The notes under the pieces are model-generated. The model made no database searches and was not told the origin of the DNA. It was given only the letters and a program-made list of their open reading frames with translations. DNA of 64,000 nucleotides from Trebonia sp963836195. Lineage in GTDB: Bacteria; Actinomycetota; Actinomycetes; Streptosporangiales; Streptosporangiaceae. Where the stretch lies: positions 1 to 64,000 of the forward strand of contig CAWIIX010000030.1 in assembly GCA_963836195.1 (NCBI GenBank), in the 5' to 3' direction. A program made the position numbers and the translations under genes. Shown here piece after piece: positions 25,275-33,391 of this stretch. How positions within the stretch are numbered: position 1 is the stretch's first letter; the number at the start of each line of letters is the position of its first letter.

Positions 25275-27653
25275 ATGGGTGATGCGGCCGCCTCCACGCC
25301 GCCGGCGCCGGCCGCCCCGGTGGCGGAGACGCCGCCTGCCGGCCTGACCGGCGCCCAGGTTGCCGAGCGGCGCTCGCGCGGGCTGGCGAACGCGGGCGGG
25401 GAGCGCACCAGCCGGTCGGTCGCCGAGATCTTGCGGGCGAATATCTTGACCCGGTTCAACTTCATCCTCGGTGTCTTGCTGGCCGTGATCCTGGTCGCGG
25501 GCCAGCCGCAGGACGCCCTGTTCGGCATCGTGCTCGTCGCCAACGCGCTGATCGGCATCGTGCAGGAGCTGCGCGCCAAGCGCACGCTCGACCGGCTCGC
25601 CGTGCTCAGCGCCCCGCGGGTCCGCGTGATCCGTGACGGCGCGCCGCGGGACATCGCTGTCGCGGACCTCGTCGCCGGTGACCTGGTCGACCTGCGGGCC
25701 GGGGATCAGCTGGTCGCTGACGGGGTGGTGCGGGCCAGCGCGAGCCTGGAGGCCGATGAGTCGCTGCTGACCGGCGAATCCGAGCCAGTGGGCAAGCGGG
25801 CCGGCGACCGCCTCCTGTCGGGCAGCTTCGTGGTCGCCGGGTCGGGCGGCTACCAGGCCACCGGAGTGGGCGCAGACGCGTATGCCCGCAAGCTCGCCGC
25901 CCAGGCGCGGCGTTTCACGCTGGTGCGCTCGGAGCTGATGGACGGCATCAACCGGATTCTGCGTTACGTCACCTGGGCGGTAGGGCCGGTGGCCGTGCTG
26001 CTGGTGATCAGCGGGTGGCACGCCCACGGGAACGTACGGCAGGTCGCAACCGGGACGGTCGCGGCGCTGGTCGGCATGGTCCCGCAGGGGCTGGTCCTGC
26101 TGACCAGCGTCGCCTTCGGCGTGGCCGCGGTCACCCTCGCGCGGCGCCGGGTCCTGGTCCAGCAGCTTCCCGCGGTCGAGGGCCTGGCCCGGGTGGACGT
26201 GGTGTGCCTGGACAAGACCGGCACCCTCACCGACGGCACCATCGCCTTCGACAGCCTCATCCGGCTCGATGACCAAGCCCCGGCCGGAGCGGCACTCGGG
26301 GCGCTGGCCGACGACGAGAACCGCAACGCCACGCTGGCCGCCGTCGGGCAGGCGTTCCCGCCGCCGCAGGGGTGGCCGCGGCAGGCTGCCGTGCCGTTCT
26401 CCTCGGCGCGCAAGTGGAGCGCGGCCAGCTTCGCCGGCCAGGGCACCTGGGTGCTGGGAGCACCGGAGATGGTGCTGCCCGGCGGCCAGCAGGACCAGCT
26501 GTCGCAGGCCGCCGGGCTGGCCGCCAGCGGCCGCCGGGTCCTGCTGCTGGCACGCGCCGCGGGCCCGCTGGACGGCGAGTCGCTTCCGCAAGACCTGCGG
26601 GCGGCGGCCTTCGTCCTGCTCGCCGAGCGGCTTAGACCGGACGCCGCCCAGACCATCGCGTACTTCGCGGCGCAGGGCGTGGCGCTGAAGGTGATCTCCG
26701 GGGACAGCCCGCTCACCGTCAGCGCGGTCGCGGTGCGGGCCGGGCTGCCCGACGCCGACAGGCCGGCCGATGCGCGGGACCTGCCGGAGGACCCCGGCGC
26801 GCTCGGCCGCCTGCTGGAGGAGCGCTCGGTCTTCGGCCGGGTGACACCCCAGCAGAAACAGGCGATGGTCACCGCCCTGCAGGCCCGCGGGCACACGGTG
26901 GCGATGACCGGCAACGGCGTCAACGACGTGCTGGCCCTCAAGCTCGCCGACATCGGCATCGCCATGGGCTCGGGCGCGCCGGCAACCAGGGCGGTCGCCG
27001 AGCTGGTGCTGCTCGACAGCCGGTTCGCCACTTTGCCCGGCGTCGTCGCCGAAGGCCGCCGGGTGACGGCCAACATCGAACGCGTCGCCAACCTGTTCAT
27101 CACCAAGACGGTCTGGGCGACGCTCCTGGCGGTCGCCGTGGGCGTCACGCTGCTGCCCTACCCGTTCCTGCCCCGCCACCTGACGATCATCGACACCCTG
27201 GCCATCGGCGTTCCGTCCTTCTTCCTCGCGCTCGCGCCGAACACCCGGCGCTACCTGCCCGGGTTCACCGGCCGGGTACTGCGCTTCGCCATCCCGGCCG
27301 GCAGCATCATCGCCGCAGCGACATTCGCCGCCTACGCCCTGGCCCGCGCACAAGGTCTCCCGCTGGTGCAGCAGCGCACCGCCGCGACCCTTGTCACCCT
27401 CATCCTGAGCCTGTGCGTGCTGGTCCTGCTCGCCGCCCCGCTGACCTGGCGCCGGATCGCGCTGGTCGGCGCCGTGCTGGCCGGCTTCGTGATGCTCTTC
27501 CCTGTACCCGCAGTGCGCCGCTTCTACGAACTGCAGCTGCCGCACAGCGGGCTCGCAACCACGCTGGCCGTGGCAGCACTCGGCGGCGCCGCGCTCGCGG
27601 GCTTTTGGGTCCTGTCCCGCCAGCGTGGCCGCAGCCCGCTGGGAAGGGAGTGA
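25275..27653 (+). CDS. CtpE-like P-type cation ATPase
   Basis: The 792-residue protein has all P-type landmarks: actuator LLTGESEPVG, phosphorylation site CLDKTGTLTDG, and the transmembrane MVPQGLVLLTSVAFGVA followed by RRRVLVQQLPAVEGLARVD, a combination typical of mycobacterial CtpE (a calcium uptake ATPase). About eight to ten membrane helices are present. The hinge motif normally TGDGVND reads TGNGVND (Asn codon at 26913), losing a conserved Mg-binding Asp. Otherwise intact. It follows a small coupled ORF. The ion is inferred from the CtpE resemblance only. Confidence 0.85.
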   Translation: MGDAAASTPPAPAAPVAETPPAGLTGAQVAERRSRGLANAGGERTSRSVAEILRANILTRFNFILGVLLAVILVAGQPQDALFGIVLVANALIGIVQELRAKRTLDRLAVLSAPRVRVIRDGAPRDIAVADLVAGDLVDLRAGDQLVADGVVRASASLEADESLLTGESEPVGKRAGDRLLSGSFVVAGSGGYQATGVGADAYARKLAAQARRFTLVRSELMDGINRILRYVTWAVGPVAVLLVISGWHAHGNVRQVATGTVAALVGMVPQGLVLLTSVAFGVAAVTLARRRVLVQQLPAVEGLARVDVVCLDKTGTLTDGTIAFDSLIRLDDQAPAGAALGALADDENRNATLAAVGQAFPPPQGWPRQAAVPFSSARKWSAASFAGQGTWVLGAPEMVLPGGQQDQLSQAAGLAASGRRVLLLARAAGPLDGESLPQDLRAAAFVLLAERLRPDAAQTIAYFAAQGVALKVISGDSPLTVSAVAVRAGLPDADRPADARDLPEDPGALGRLLEERSVFGRVTPQQKQAMVTALQARGHTVAMTGNGVNDVLALKLADIGIAMGSGAPATRAVAELVLLDSRFATLPGVVAEGRRVTANIERVANLFITKTVWATLLAVAVGVTLLPYPFLPRHLTIIDTLAIGVPSFFLALAPNTRRYLPGFTGRVLRFAIPAGSIIAAATFAAYALARAQGLPLVQQRTAATLVTLILSLCVLVLLAAPLTWRRIALVGAVLAGFVMLFPVPAVRRFYELQLPHSGLATTLAVAALGGAALAGFWVLSRQRGRSPLGRE

Positions 27654-27657
27654 CCGG

Positions 27658-28286
27658 TGCGGGCCAGGCTGACCGGTGCGCCCAGGCCGGAATTGGAGCC
27701 GCAGGCCAGTGGGCTTGCATGGCACACGCTCAGCGTTGAGCGGGTGCTGCGGGCCGGAGCTCGGCCGCGGGCTGTATGACAACCTCACCCGGTACATCCG
27801 GTTCGAGATGGGATGCATGTTCGGCTTCATCATCTCCTTCCTTGGCGCCAGCATCTTCAACGTCGCCGACGGCGAGCCGCTCCTTCCGCCGCAGATCTTG
27901 CGGGTGGCCTTCACTACCGTGACGATCCAGTCCATCGGGCTCGGGTACAGCAAGCCCCCGCAGGGCTCATGGAGCGCACGCTCACCATCGCGCGGACGAT
28001 GGGCGTGGTCACGTTCTCGCTGCTCAACCTGTTCTTCTCGATCGAGGCGAAAGACGAGCGGCAGTCCGCGTTCTTCCTGGACACCTTCTCCGACCGGACA
28101 TTCATCATCACGACCGGGGTGTCCTTCTTCCTGCTCGTCATGTCCACCGTCCTGCGGCCGTTCCAGGCAATCCTGAAGACAACCACCCTTGACGTCAGGC
28201 AGTGGCTCCTCTGCACAGCCGTGGCCCTGTCGATCATCGCGGCCGCCGAGACCCGGAAGGCGGTACGGCGGGCGGGCCGCCCCTGA
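27658..28286 (+). pseudogene. P-type ATPase with most of its core deleted
   Basis: The first about 35 codons from GTG 27658 (ELEPQASGLAWHTLSVERVL) resemble a cation ATPase N-terminus. They are joined directly to a C-terminal membrane part: RGLYDNLTRYIRFEMGCMFG, ISFLGASIFNVADGEPLLPP and, after a frameshift near 27960, ERTLTIARTMGVVTFSLLNL to the end. The actuator, phosphorylation and nucleotide domains are missing. It lies 4 bp after the intact ATPase gene, so this was a tandem pair of pumps. Confidence 0.75.
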
Positions 28287-28309
28287 AGCCGGCCTTGGCG
28301 GCCGGCAGC

Positions 28310-28425
28310 AGGTCCCGAGATCGTACGCTGACCCCGCCGAGGGAAAGCCGGACGGGCAGCTGAGTCACCTCCCGCCCGTTCGGGAGAAGGATTTTAGATT
28401 TTCTCAGAACGGACGGTGGTTTCTC
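28310..28425. repeat. Non-coding block duplicated (inverted) at 8593-8720
   Basis: Contains GGCAGCTGAGTCACC, CGCCCGTTCGGGAGAAGG, ATTTTAGATTTTCTCAGAACG and GGACGGTGGTTTCTC. Each matches the reverse complement of the stretch at 8593-8720 at roughly 80% by eye. It lies downstream of the membrane-protein pseudogene and is better conserved than decayed coding sequence would suggest. Confidence 0.6.
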
Positions 28426-28450
28426 GCCACGACCACCATGACCCAGGCCG

Positions 28451-29098
28451 TCACGGTCGCCGTGCCCCGGACGCCAGGCGGAGCGGCACCACGATCAGCT
28501 CGACCGCCAGCCGGAACAGCCACGGAGCGGAGACCCCCGCGTCGGCCCGCACGGTCAGACCCGCCGAGCCGCCGGGGTTCATCGCTACCGCCATCCAGTT
28601 ACCGCTCTCCGCGGTCCAGCGCAGTGTCTGGGTGCCCGTTCCGGCAACCTGAGCGACCCAGATCCCCGCCGTCCGTGGCGGGGCGGGCCTGACGGTGCCG
28701 CCGTGCCTGACCAGGCCGCCCGCGCCGACGCCCGTAACCGTGGTGTACGCGGCGCCCGACAGGTAGGCCGAGACCCGGTCAGCGGGGCCGACCGCGACGA
28801 AGACCGGGCTGCCCGCGCCCGCGGCGGTAACCCGGAGCCTGACGTCTCCGACGACCCCGGTCAGGCGGTCCCAGTCGTCACGTAACCGTCCTGGCGCAGC
28901 GCCTGATCGGCCCACATCAGGGTGCCCCCGCCGCCGAGCAGGCCGAGCGAGATCAGGGCAAGCAGCGAGCCGATTACCACCGAGATGACACGCCCGACCG
29001 TCCAGCCGCCTGGCTGCTGTGGCGCCGATCCTGCGCTATCGTCTGGCCCGCGCGGGTCGCCCGCCGCTGCGGTAATTCCGTGTGGACCAGTAGCCATG
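28451..29098 (-). pseudogene. Actinobacterial single-pass membrane protein, frameshifted and internally deleted
   Basis: From ATG 29098 the frame reads MATGPHGITAAAGDPRGPDD, a membrane helix (VISVVIGSLLALISLGLLGG) and WADQALRQDGYVTTGTA, then stops. The continuation (WDRLTGVVGDVRLRVTAAG, SPVFVAVGPADRVSAYL, GIWVAQVAGTGTQTLRWT, NPGGSAGLTVRADAGV) is in another frame, and several dozen residues between the two are missing. I recognise the layout from repeated uncharacterised membrane proteins of Streptosporangiales-like genomes. A shorter decayed copy lies at 8500-8720. Confidence 0.65.
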
Positions 29099-29169
29099 GT
29101 TACCACTTCCTCATATGACGGTAGGCATGGTGGCTGCCGCTGGCGCAGGTCCCTAGGTCGCGGCGGCAC

Positions 29170-29184
29170 GGGACCTTGGGCCCT
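29170..29184 (-). promoter_or_regulatory. DosR/DevR-like box
   Basis: GGGACCTTGGGCCCT lies about 70 bp upstream of the membrane-protein start at 29098. It fits GGGAC-N4-GGCCC-type boxes nearly perfectly and is itself close to a palindrome. Confidence 0.45.
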
Positions 29185-29209
29185 GCGGCCGAAGCGCGGC
29201 GCAGGCGGG

Positions 29210-29450
29210 TCAGATGCCAGAGGCTCCGATAAGGAGCCGATGCCGTAGGTCACGCCCATGGCGATCGCCGCCGAGCACGTTGCGCACGATCGCCGGGCGA
29301 CGCGGTGACCGGCCGAGCGCCGCGCTCGCTGCCCCGGTCCCCACGAGGGCGGCGAGCACCGCGATGAACGTGACGGCGATACGCGCCGAAGCGGGGACGA
29401 GCGTGATCGCCAGCAGCGGCAGCACCGCGCCGACGATGAACGCCAGGAGG
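29210..29450 (-). pseudogene. Second VIT1/CCC1-family remnant
   Basis: The frame ending at 29210 reads VLPLLAITLVPASARIAVTF, then IAVLAALVGTGAASAALGRS and RRPAIVRNVLGG. After a frameshift come AIAMGVTYGIGSL and IGASGI. This is the C-terminal third of a VIT-type transporter, a different lineage from the remnant at 10944-11330. The N-terminal part is lost. Confidence 0.68.
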
Positions 29451-29581
29451 CCGGCCCGGCCGGGCTCGGATGACGCCGGGAATCCGGCGTCCGGGCAACC
29501 ACCGCCGACCGATGCCCAGGATGCCTGACGCTCCCGGCGGAACGCTGGCCTCGGCAGCCATGCGACGGTGCCCCCGGGGTT

Positions 29582-30352
29582 CTATGCGGGGTTGGTGGTG
29601 TCGATGTCGATCGCGACGGTGTAGCGGTGCTGGCCGCTGCCAGTGACCGTCTCCACCTCATACGCGCGGACCGCGAACTGCGGATTGGAGCGCAGGACCG
29701 GCTGGGTGATGCCAATGCCGTAGGTGAGCACGCCCTCGAAGTCGCCGCCCTGGGCATAGCCGGTCATGCGCTCGTAGCCGATGCGCGGGGCGGGCTGGGA
29801 GATGACCGATGACCGCGTTCCGTCGGCGGTGTGGGCCTGGGCCTTGGTGAACACGATCTCAAGCACGCCCTGGCCGTCGAGCGGGATGATCTTGCCACTG
29901 GGGTCGCCGACCAGTTGGTTGACGAACTCAAACCGGTAGCTGGGGAAGGCGGTCGTGAAGGTGAACGACATCCGGTTGAACGGCCGCTCGCCGGACCCGG
30001 CGGGGTGGCTGCCCGCGCTGATCTGGACTAGCTCGGGCACCGGCGGCAGCGCGGAGGTGTGGGTGACGCGCCCAGGCGCGGTGACGTCGTTCGGCCAGTG
30101 CCACGGGTAGGCAACCCGGGATGACACCACCTGGGCGGACTGGGCCGGCGTGGGAGTGCCCGAACTCGGCTTACCGGGCGTCGCCGCCTGGCTAGGCCCC
30201 GCAGTCTGGCTAGGCACAGACGCGGAGGTACTGGCCGACGGCGAGGATGCTCCGGTGGGCTGGCCTGGCTGACCGCCGCATGCGGCGGTCAGCGCCAGCA
30301 GGCCAGCGAATGTGAGCGTTACCGCGGCAGCGGTCGTGCGCGAGAGTTTCAT
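29582..30352 (-). CDS. AMIN-like domain lipoprotein
   Basis: I start the gene at ATG 30352 (MKLSRTTAAAVTLTFAGLLA), giving 256 residues with lipobox LTAAC and a long Ser/Thr/Pro spacer to about residue 75. The folded part (about 95-256) includes RPFNRMSFTFTTAFPSYRFE, FVNQLVGDPSGKIIPL, LEIVFTKAQAHTADGT and FEGVLTYGIGI, typical of actinobacterial AMIN-like (lipo)proteins. These are surface proteins of unknown role. The longer frame upstream to 30568 lacks a signal and is rejected. Confidence 0.8.
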   Translation of the reverse strand: MKLSRTTAAAVTLTFAGLLALTAACGGQPGQPTGASSPSASTSASVPSQTAGPSQAATPGKPSSGTPTPAQSAQVVSSRVAYPWHWPNDVTAPGRVTHTSALPPVPELVQISAGSHPAGSGERPFNRMSFTFTTAFPSYRFEFVNQLVGDPSGKIIPLDGQGVLEIVFTKAQAHTADGTRSSVISQPAPRIGYERMTGYAQGGDFEGVLTYGIGITQPVLRSNPQFAVRAYEVETVTGSGQHRYTVAIDIDTTNPA

Positions 30353-30651
30353 GGCAGCCTCCGGGCTGAGGCAACGGCCACCCCGGGCCGTTCCTCCAGC
30401 CTGACGCCGACCGGCGTGCCGCGGTAGGTAAGAACGACCCGGGCCGACGGCCAAAGGACCCGGATGCCAGGATCGCCCGCGCGGTGGTGAGCCCCGCGCG
30501 GCCCGATCCGGTAATCGAGTCCATAGGATGCGGCCGCTGTCGAACAGACAACGAGCGAGAGCGACCATCGCGTGGGCAGACGAAGGTCCCTGGCCCGTCC
30601 GCTCCGGGCATGCAATGTTTGCCTGGGAGACCCTGAGAACCAGGAAGAGGC

Positions 30652-31110
30652 ATGCGGATGGCTCGCATCAGCGGGGAAATTATTATCGCCGCACCGGTAG
30701 AGCAAGTGTTCGACATGGTCGCCGACGAGCGCAACGAGCCACGGTACAACCCGCGGATCGCCCGCGCGGAGAAGACGTCACCGGGACCCGTCGGCCGTGG
30801 CACCCGGTTCACCGCCCAGCCCAGGGGAACGGGTGCCACAGGCGTCATGACCGTGGAAATCTTGGACTACGACCGGCCCCGCCGGCTAGCGACCTCGATC
30901 CGGTCGTCCTACCTGGACGTCGACGGAACCCTCACCTTTGACCATGCCGGCGGCGGCACGCGGATGCGCTGGTCCTGGGATATGAAGCTGCGGGGTGCCG
31001 TGCGCGTCCTGTCCCCTGTGGTGCGCGCCATCGGCCCCCGATGGGAGCACCGGAACTGGGCCGGGCTGAAGCAGTACATGGAAAGCGGGCGGGAAGCGCA
31101 AGCGGCGTGA
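30652..31110 (+). CDS. SRPBCC-family protein
   Basis: The 152-residue protein begins MRMARISGEIIIAAPVEQVF, the first strand and helix of the START/Bet v1-like fold, with DMVADERNEPRYNP as the usual second helix. The C-terminal long helix (EHRNWAGLKQYMESG) is intact. It probably binds a small hydrophobic ligand. AGGAAGAGGC just upstream supports the 30652 or 30658 start. It belongs to a subfamily different from the SRPBCC gene at 42091. Confidence 0.8.
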   Translation: MRMARISGEIIIAAPVEQVFDMVADERNEPRYNPRIARAEKTSPGPVGRGTRFTAQPRGTGATGVMTVEILDYDRPRRLATSIRSSYLDVDGTLTFDHAGGGTRMRWSWDMKLRGAVRVLSPVVRAIGPRWEHRNWAGLKQYMESGREAQAA

Positions 31111-31217
31111 CATGCAGCCCGCTGCTGTGCTGCCTGCCCGTCCCAGACGTGCCGGCCGTGACCTCACTCATCGGGCACAGCCGGGGGACGGGACTCGCAG
31201 GCTGAGGAAGCCCTTCC

Positions 31218-31650
31218 TTACCCAGACCGACCAGTGCGACGACAGGCCTGGCCGGTGCCGGACCACAGCAGCTCCAGCAGGGCCGCGCCCAGCGCGATGA
31301 AGGCGGCCCCCAGGCACAGCGAGGCAGCGATCCCGAAGATCAGCACCCGCTGCTGGTGCTCGCGGGGCACCCCGAAGGACGACATGATGACCACGAGGGC
31401 GAACAGGTTGTCGGCCGACAGGCTCTTCTCCACGATGTAGCCCGCGAAGAACTGGCCGCGTACCCCCGCCCCTCCAGGCCGACGAGGGCCACGCGGACCC
31501 CGCCGCCATCGTCACGAAGAACACCGACCACCCTGCGGCCTCACGGAAGCCGACCGCATGCGAGCGCCGCGTCGCAAGCACCAGGCCAAGCACGAACAGC
31601 GCCAGCACGATCAAGAGCAGGACGCCCCAGTCAGCCGCTGTCACGTTCAT
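31218..31650 (-). pseudogene. TerC-family membrane protein, truncated and frameshifted
   Basis: The start reads MNVTAADWGVLLLIVLALFV and continues to REAAGWSVFFVTMAA. After frame changes, VEKSLSADNLFALVVIMSSF, then GVPREHQQRVLIFGIAASLC and GAAFIALGAALLELLW are found. These are the N-terminal half of TerC-type (Alx/TerC) proteins linked to metal and tellurite homeostasis. The acidic SADN motif is intact but the C-terminal half of the protein is missing. Confidence 0.75.
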
Positions 31651-31992
31651 CCATGCCGCAGCCGTGCGCCTTTCCGCGTCATGTACGCCAACCTACGGGA
31701 TCGATCGCAAGTGTCAGCGCGCTCGCCCAGGCGGGGACGGAACTGGAGCTGGCGGTCCGGCAACCCGAGGTCAACGTGATATCCCGCCTTTGACCACAAT
31801 CTGCTGCCCCTGTCTCACGCGGGTCGCACCTCACGTTCGATCAGCGCGGCCGGGTGTGCGGGTTGTGACGAAGGCCCCTACTCGGGGGGCTTGCGGATGC
31901 CGATGATGGTCAATGGCATCCGCCCTGGCAACATCCGTCAAGCGGCGCCAGCGGCTTTGCGTACTGTAGTCCTCCTTTTGGAGGTGATGGTC

Positions 31993-32526
31993 ATGGTCGT
32001 TCTCGTCGCCTACGCGACCGACCACGGTTCAACACGTGGTGTCGCCGACCGAATTGCAGACCGTCTACGCCAGCGAGGCGTCGATGCCAAGGCATGCGCA
32101 GTCGCGGATGTCCTGGAAGTTTCGAGCTGTGAGGCGGTCGTCCTCGGCAGCGCTATCCACGGCGGCAAGTGGCTCCCCGAGGCACGACAGTTCGCTGACC
32201 GAAACGCAGCACCGCTGCGGGAGCGGCCGGTCTGGCTCTTCAGCGTCAGCACTCTCGGGGACAAGGAGAGCATGTTCCCGCCCCGGGTAGCGAATCGGTT
32301 CCGCGCCTTGCGCAAGGAGACCCCGGAGATGGCCGAGATACGGCGCCTGCTGCACCCGCGACAGCACCGTAACTTCGCCGGCGCGATCACGCGTTCGGAC
32401 TGGCCAGCTACCGGGCGTGCGTTCTTCCGGGCCACCGGAGGCCGTTACGGCGATCACCGGAACTGGCCTGCGATCGACGCCTGGGCCGATCTCATCGCAC
32501 CGCAGACGTCAAGTCCAGTCTCTTAA
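31993..32526 (+). CDS. Flavodoxin-domain protein, second copy
   Basis: Start chosen at ATG 31993 because GGAGG ends 8 nt upstream; ATG 31987 would be too close. The 177-residue protein begins MVVLVAYATDHGSTRGVADR and has VVLGSAIHGGKWLPEARQF and ERPVWLFSVSTLG, the HemG-like flavodoxin pattern. It is related to the protein at 17236-17781 but clearly diverged. It presumably shuttles electrons with FMN. No obvious partner gene is adjacent. Confidence 0.83.
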   Translation: MVVLVAYATDHGSTRGVADRIADRLRQRGVDAKACAVADVLEVSSCEAVVLGSAIHGGKWLPEARQFADRNAAPLRERPVWLFSVSTLGDKESMFPPRVANRFRALRKETPEMAEIRRLLHPRQHRNFAGAITRSDWPATGRAFFRATGGRYGDHRNWPAIDAWADLIAPQTSSPVS

Positions 32527-33391
32527 TCCACTGCGCAGGGTTCGGCTGGCCCAACTCTCCAGGGTGCTGGCACCGGCGAAGGGACGGGATTGTTGAGGAT
32601 CCCAAGGATGTCGTCGCGGTCGCGGTGAGAAAGCGGGGCCAAGTCAGCAGGTTGGTCGGGGGCGGCGACGCGTGCCGGCTGATGTCGCCGATGAAGCGTG
32701 GGCCAGGTCGTTGCGGATGTTCATGCCCGGCGGTGCAAGCAGGAGCCAGCGCAGGAAGTAGGTCCACGACTCGGTCGCGGCCGGCACCAACGACAAGGCC
32801 GACTACCGGCCCGCCACCATGTTCGCGGCCGCGATGAACCGCGTCCAGCAGGTCCCGTTCGTCAAGCTCAACGCGGGCGACACCGCCAACGCCTGGTCCG
32901 CTGCCCTGCCCGCCGCCCTGACCTGGCTGTGGCAGCAGCTGGCCCCGCCCGACCTGCGGGTCCAGTTCCCCGTGCGCGCCACCGCCCGCGGCCTTATCAG
33001 CTCGATTTACGCCCCTCCGGTGAAGGCGCACTACCCTGGCCCGTGCGTGCCGGCCGTGCGGCCGGGTCATGTCGTCCTCCCGTGCGGCAAGCCCCCACTC
33101 GGTCAGGTGCGGAAGGCGTGAAGTCAACGGTCGTCGGCGTGATCGGCGGCTTTGAACAGCGAGGCGACTCGCCTGGGGTGTCGTACGCGGCGGCGCTCAG
33201 GGCGGCGGCAGGCCTTTACCAGAACGCGGAGGCAAACGGCTGAGCTCCACCGCGCCTCCTGGCGATCACGCGGGCGGGCAGCGCTACCTTCCGTTCGGGA
33301 TGGAATCTCTTATCGGTGACACGGCCGGGCTCCTGGGCGGAGGACTGGTAACCCGCTGACGTGTCGGTCTGTCCTTGTCCTCGCAGGTCGC
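32527..33391. other. About 860 bp without an intact gene
   Basis: Only the hydrolase-like fragment at 32745-32950 is readable. The flanks contain short frames without ribosome sites or recognisable families. The sequence near 33290-33360 may carry the tail of the ATPase transcript. Confidence 0.35.
32745..32950 (+). pseudogene. C-terminal fragment of an esterase-like alpha/beta hydrolase
   Basis: The frame reads DSVAAGTNDKADYRPATMFA and AAMNRVQQVPFVKLNAGDT, then ALPAALTWLWQQLAP. This resembles the last part of extracytoplasmic esterases, in which a His-containing loop precedes ALP-x-AL-x-WL. Here the expected catalytic His appears lost (AGDTANAW). No upstream domain remains. Low certainty. 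Confidence 0.35.

Noticed and set aside
25089..27953. A 954-residue minus-strand frame opposite the CtpE-like ATPase
   Set aside because: Same shadow effect; composition is low-complexity Gln/Arg/Gly/His and the sense strand encodes all P-type motifs.
30577..30590. DosR-like box upstream of the SRPBCC gene at 30652
   Set aside because: Only about 11 of 14 positions fit the GGGAC-N4-GGCCC form on the minus strand; too weak to list.
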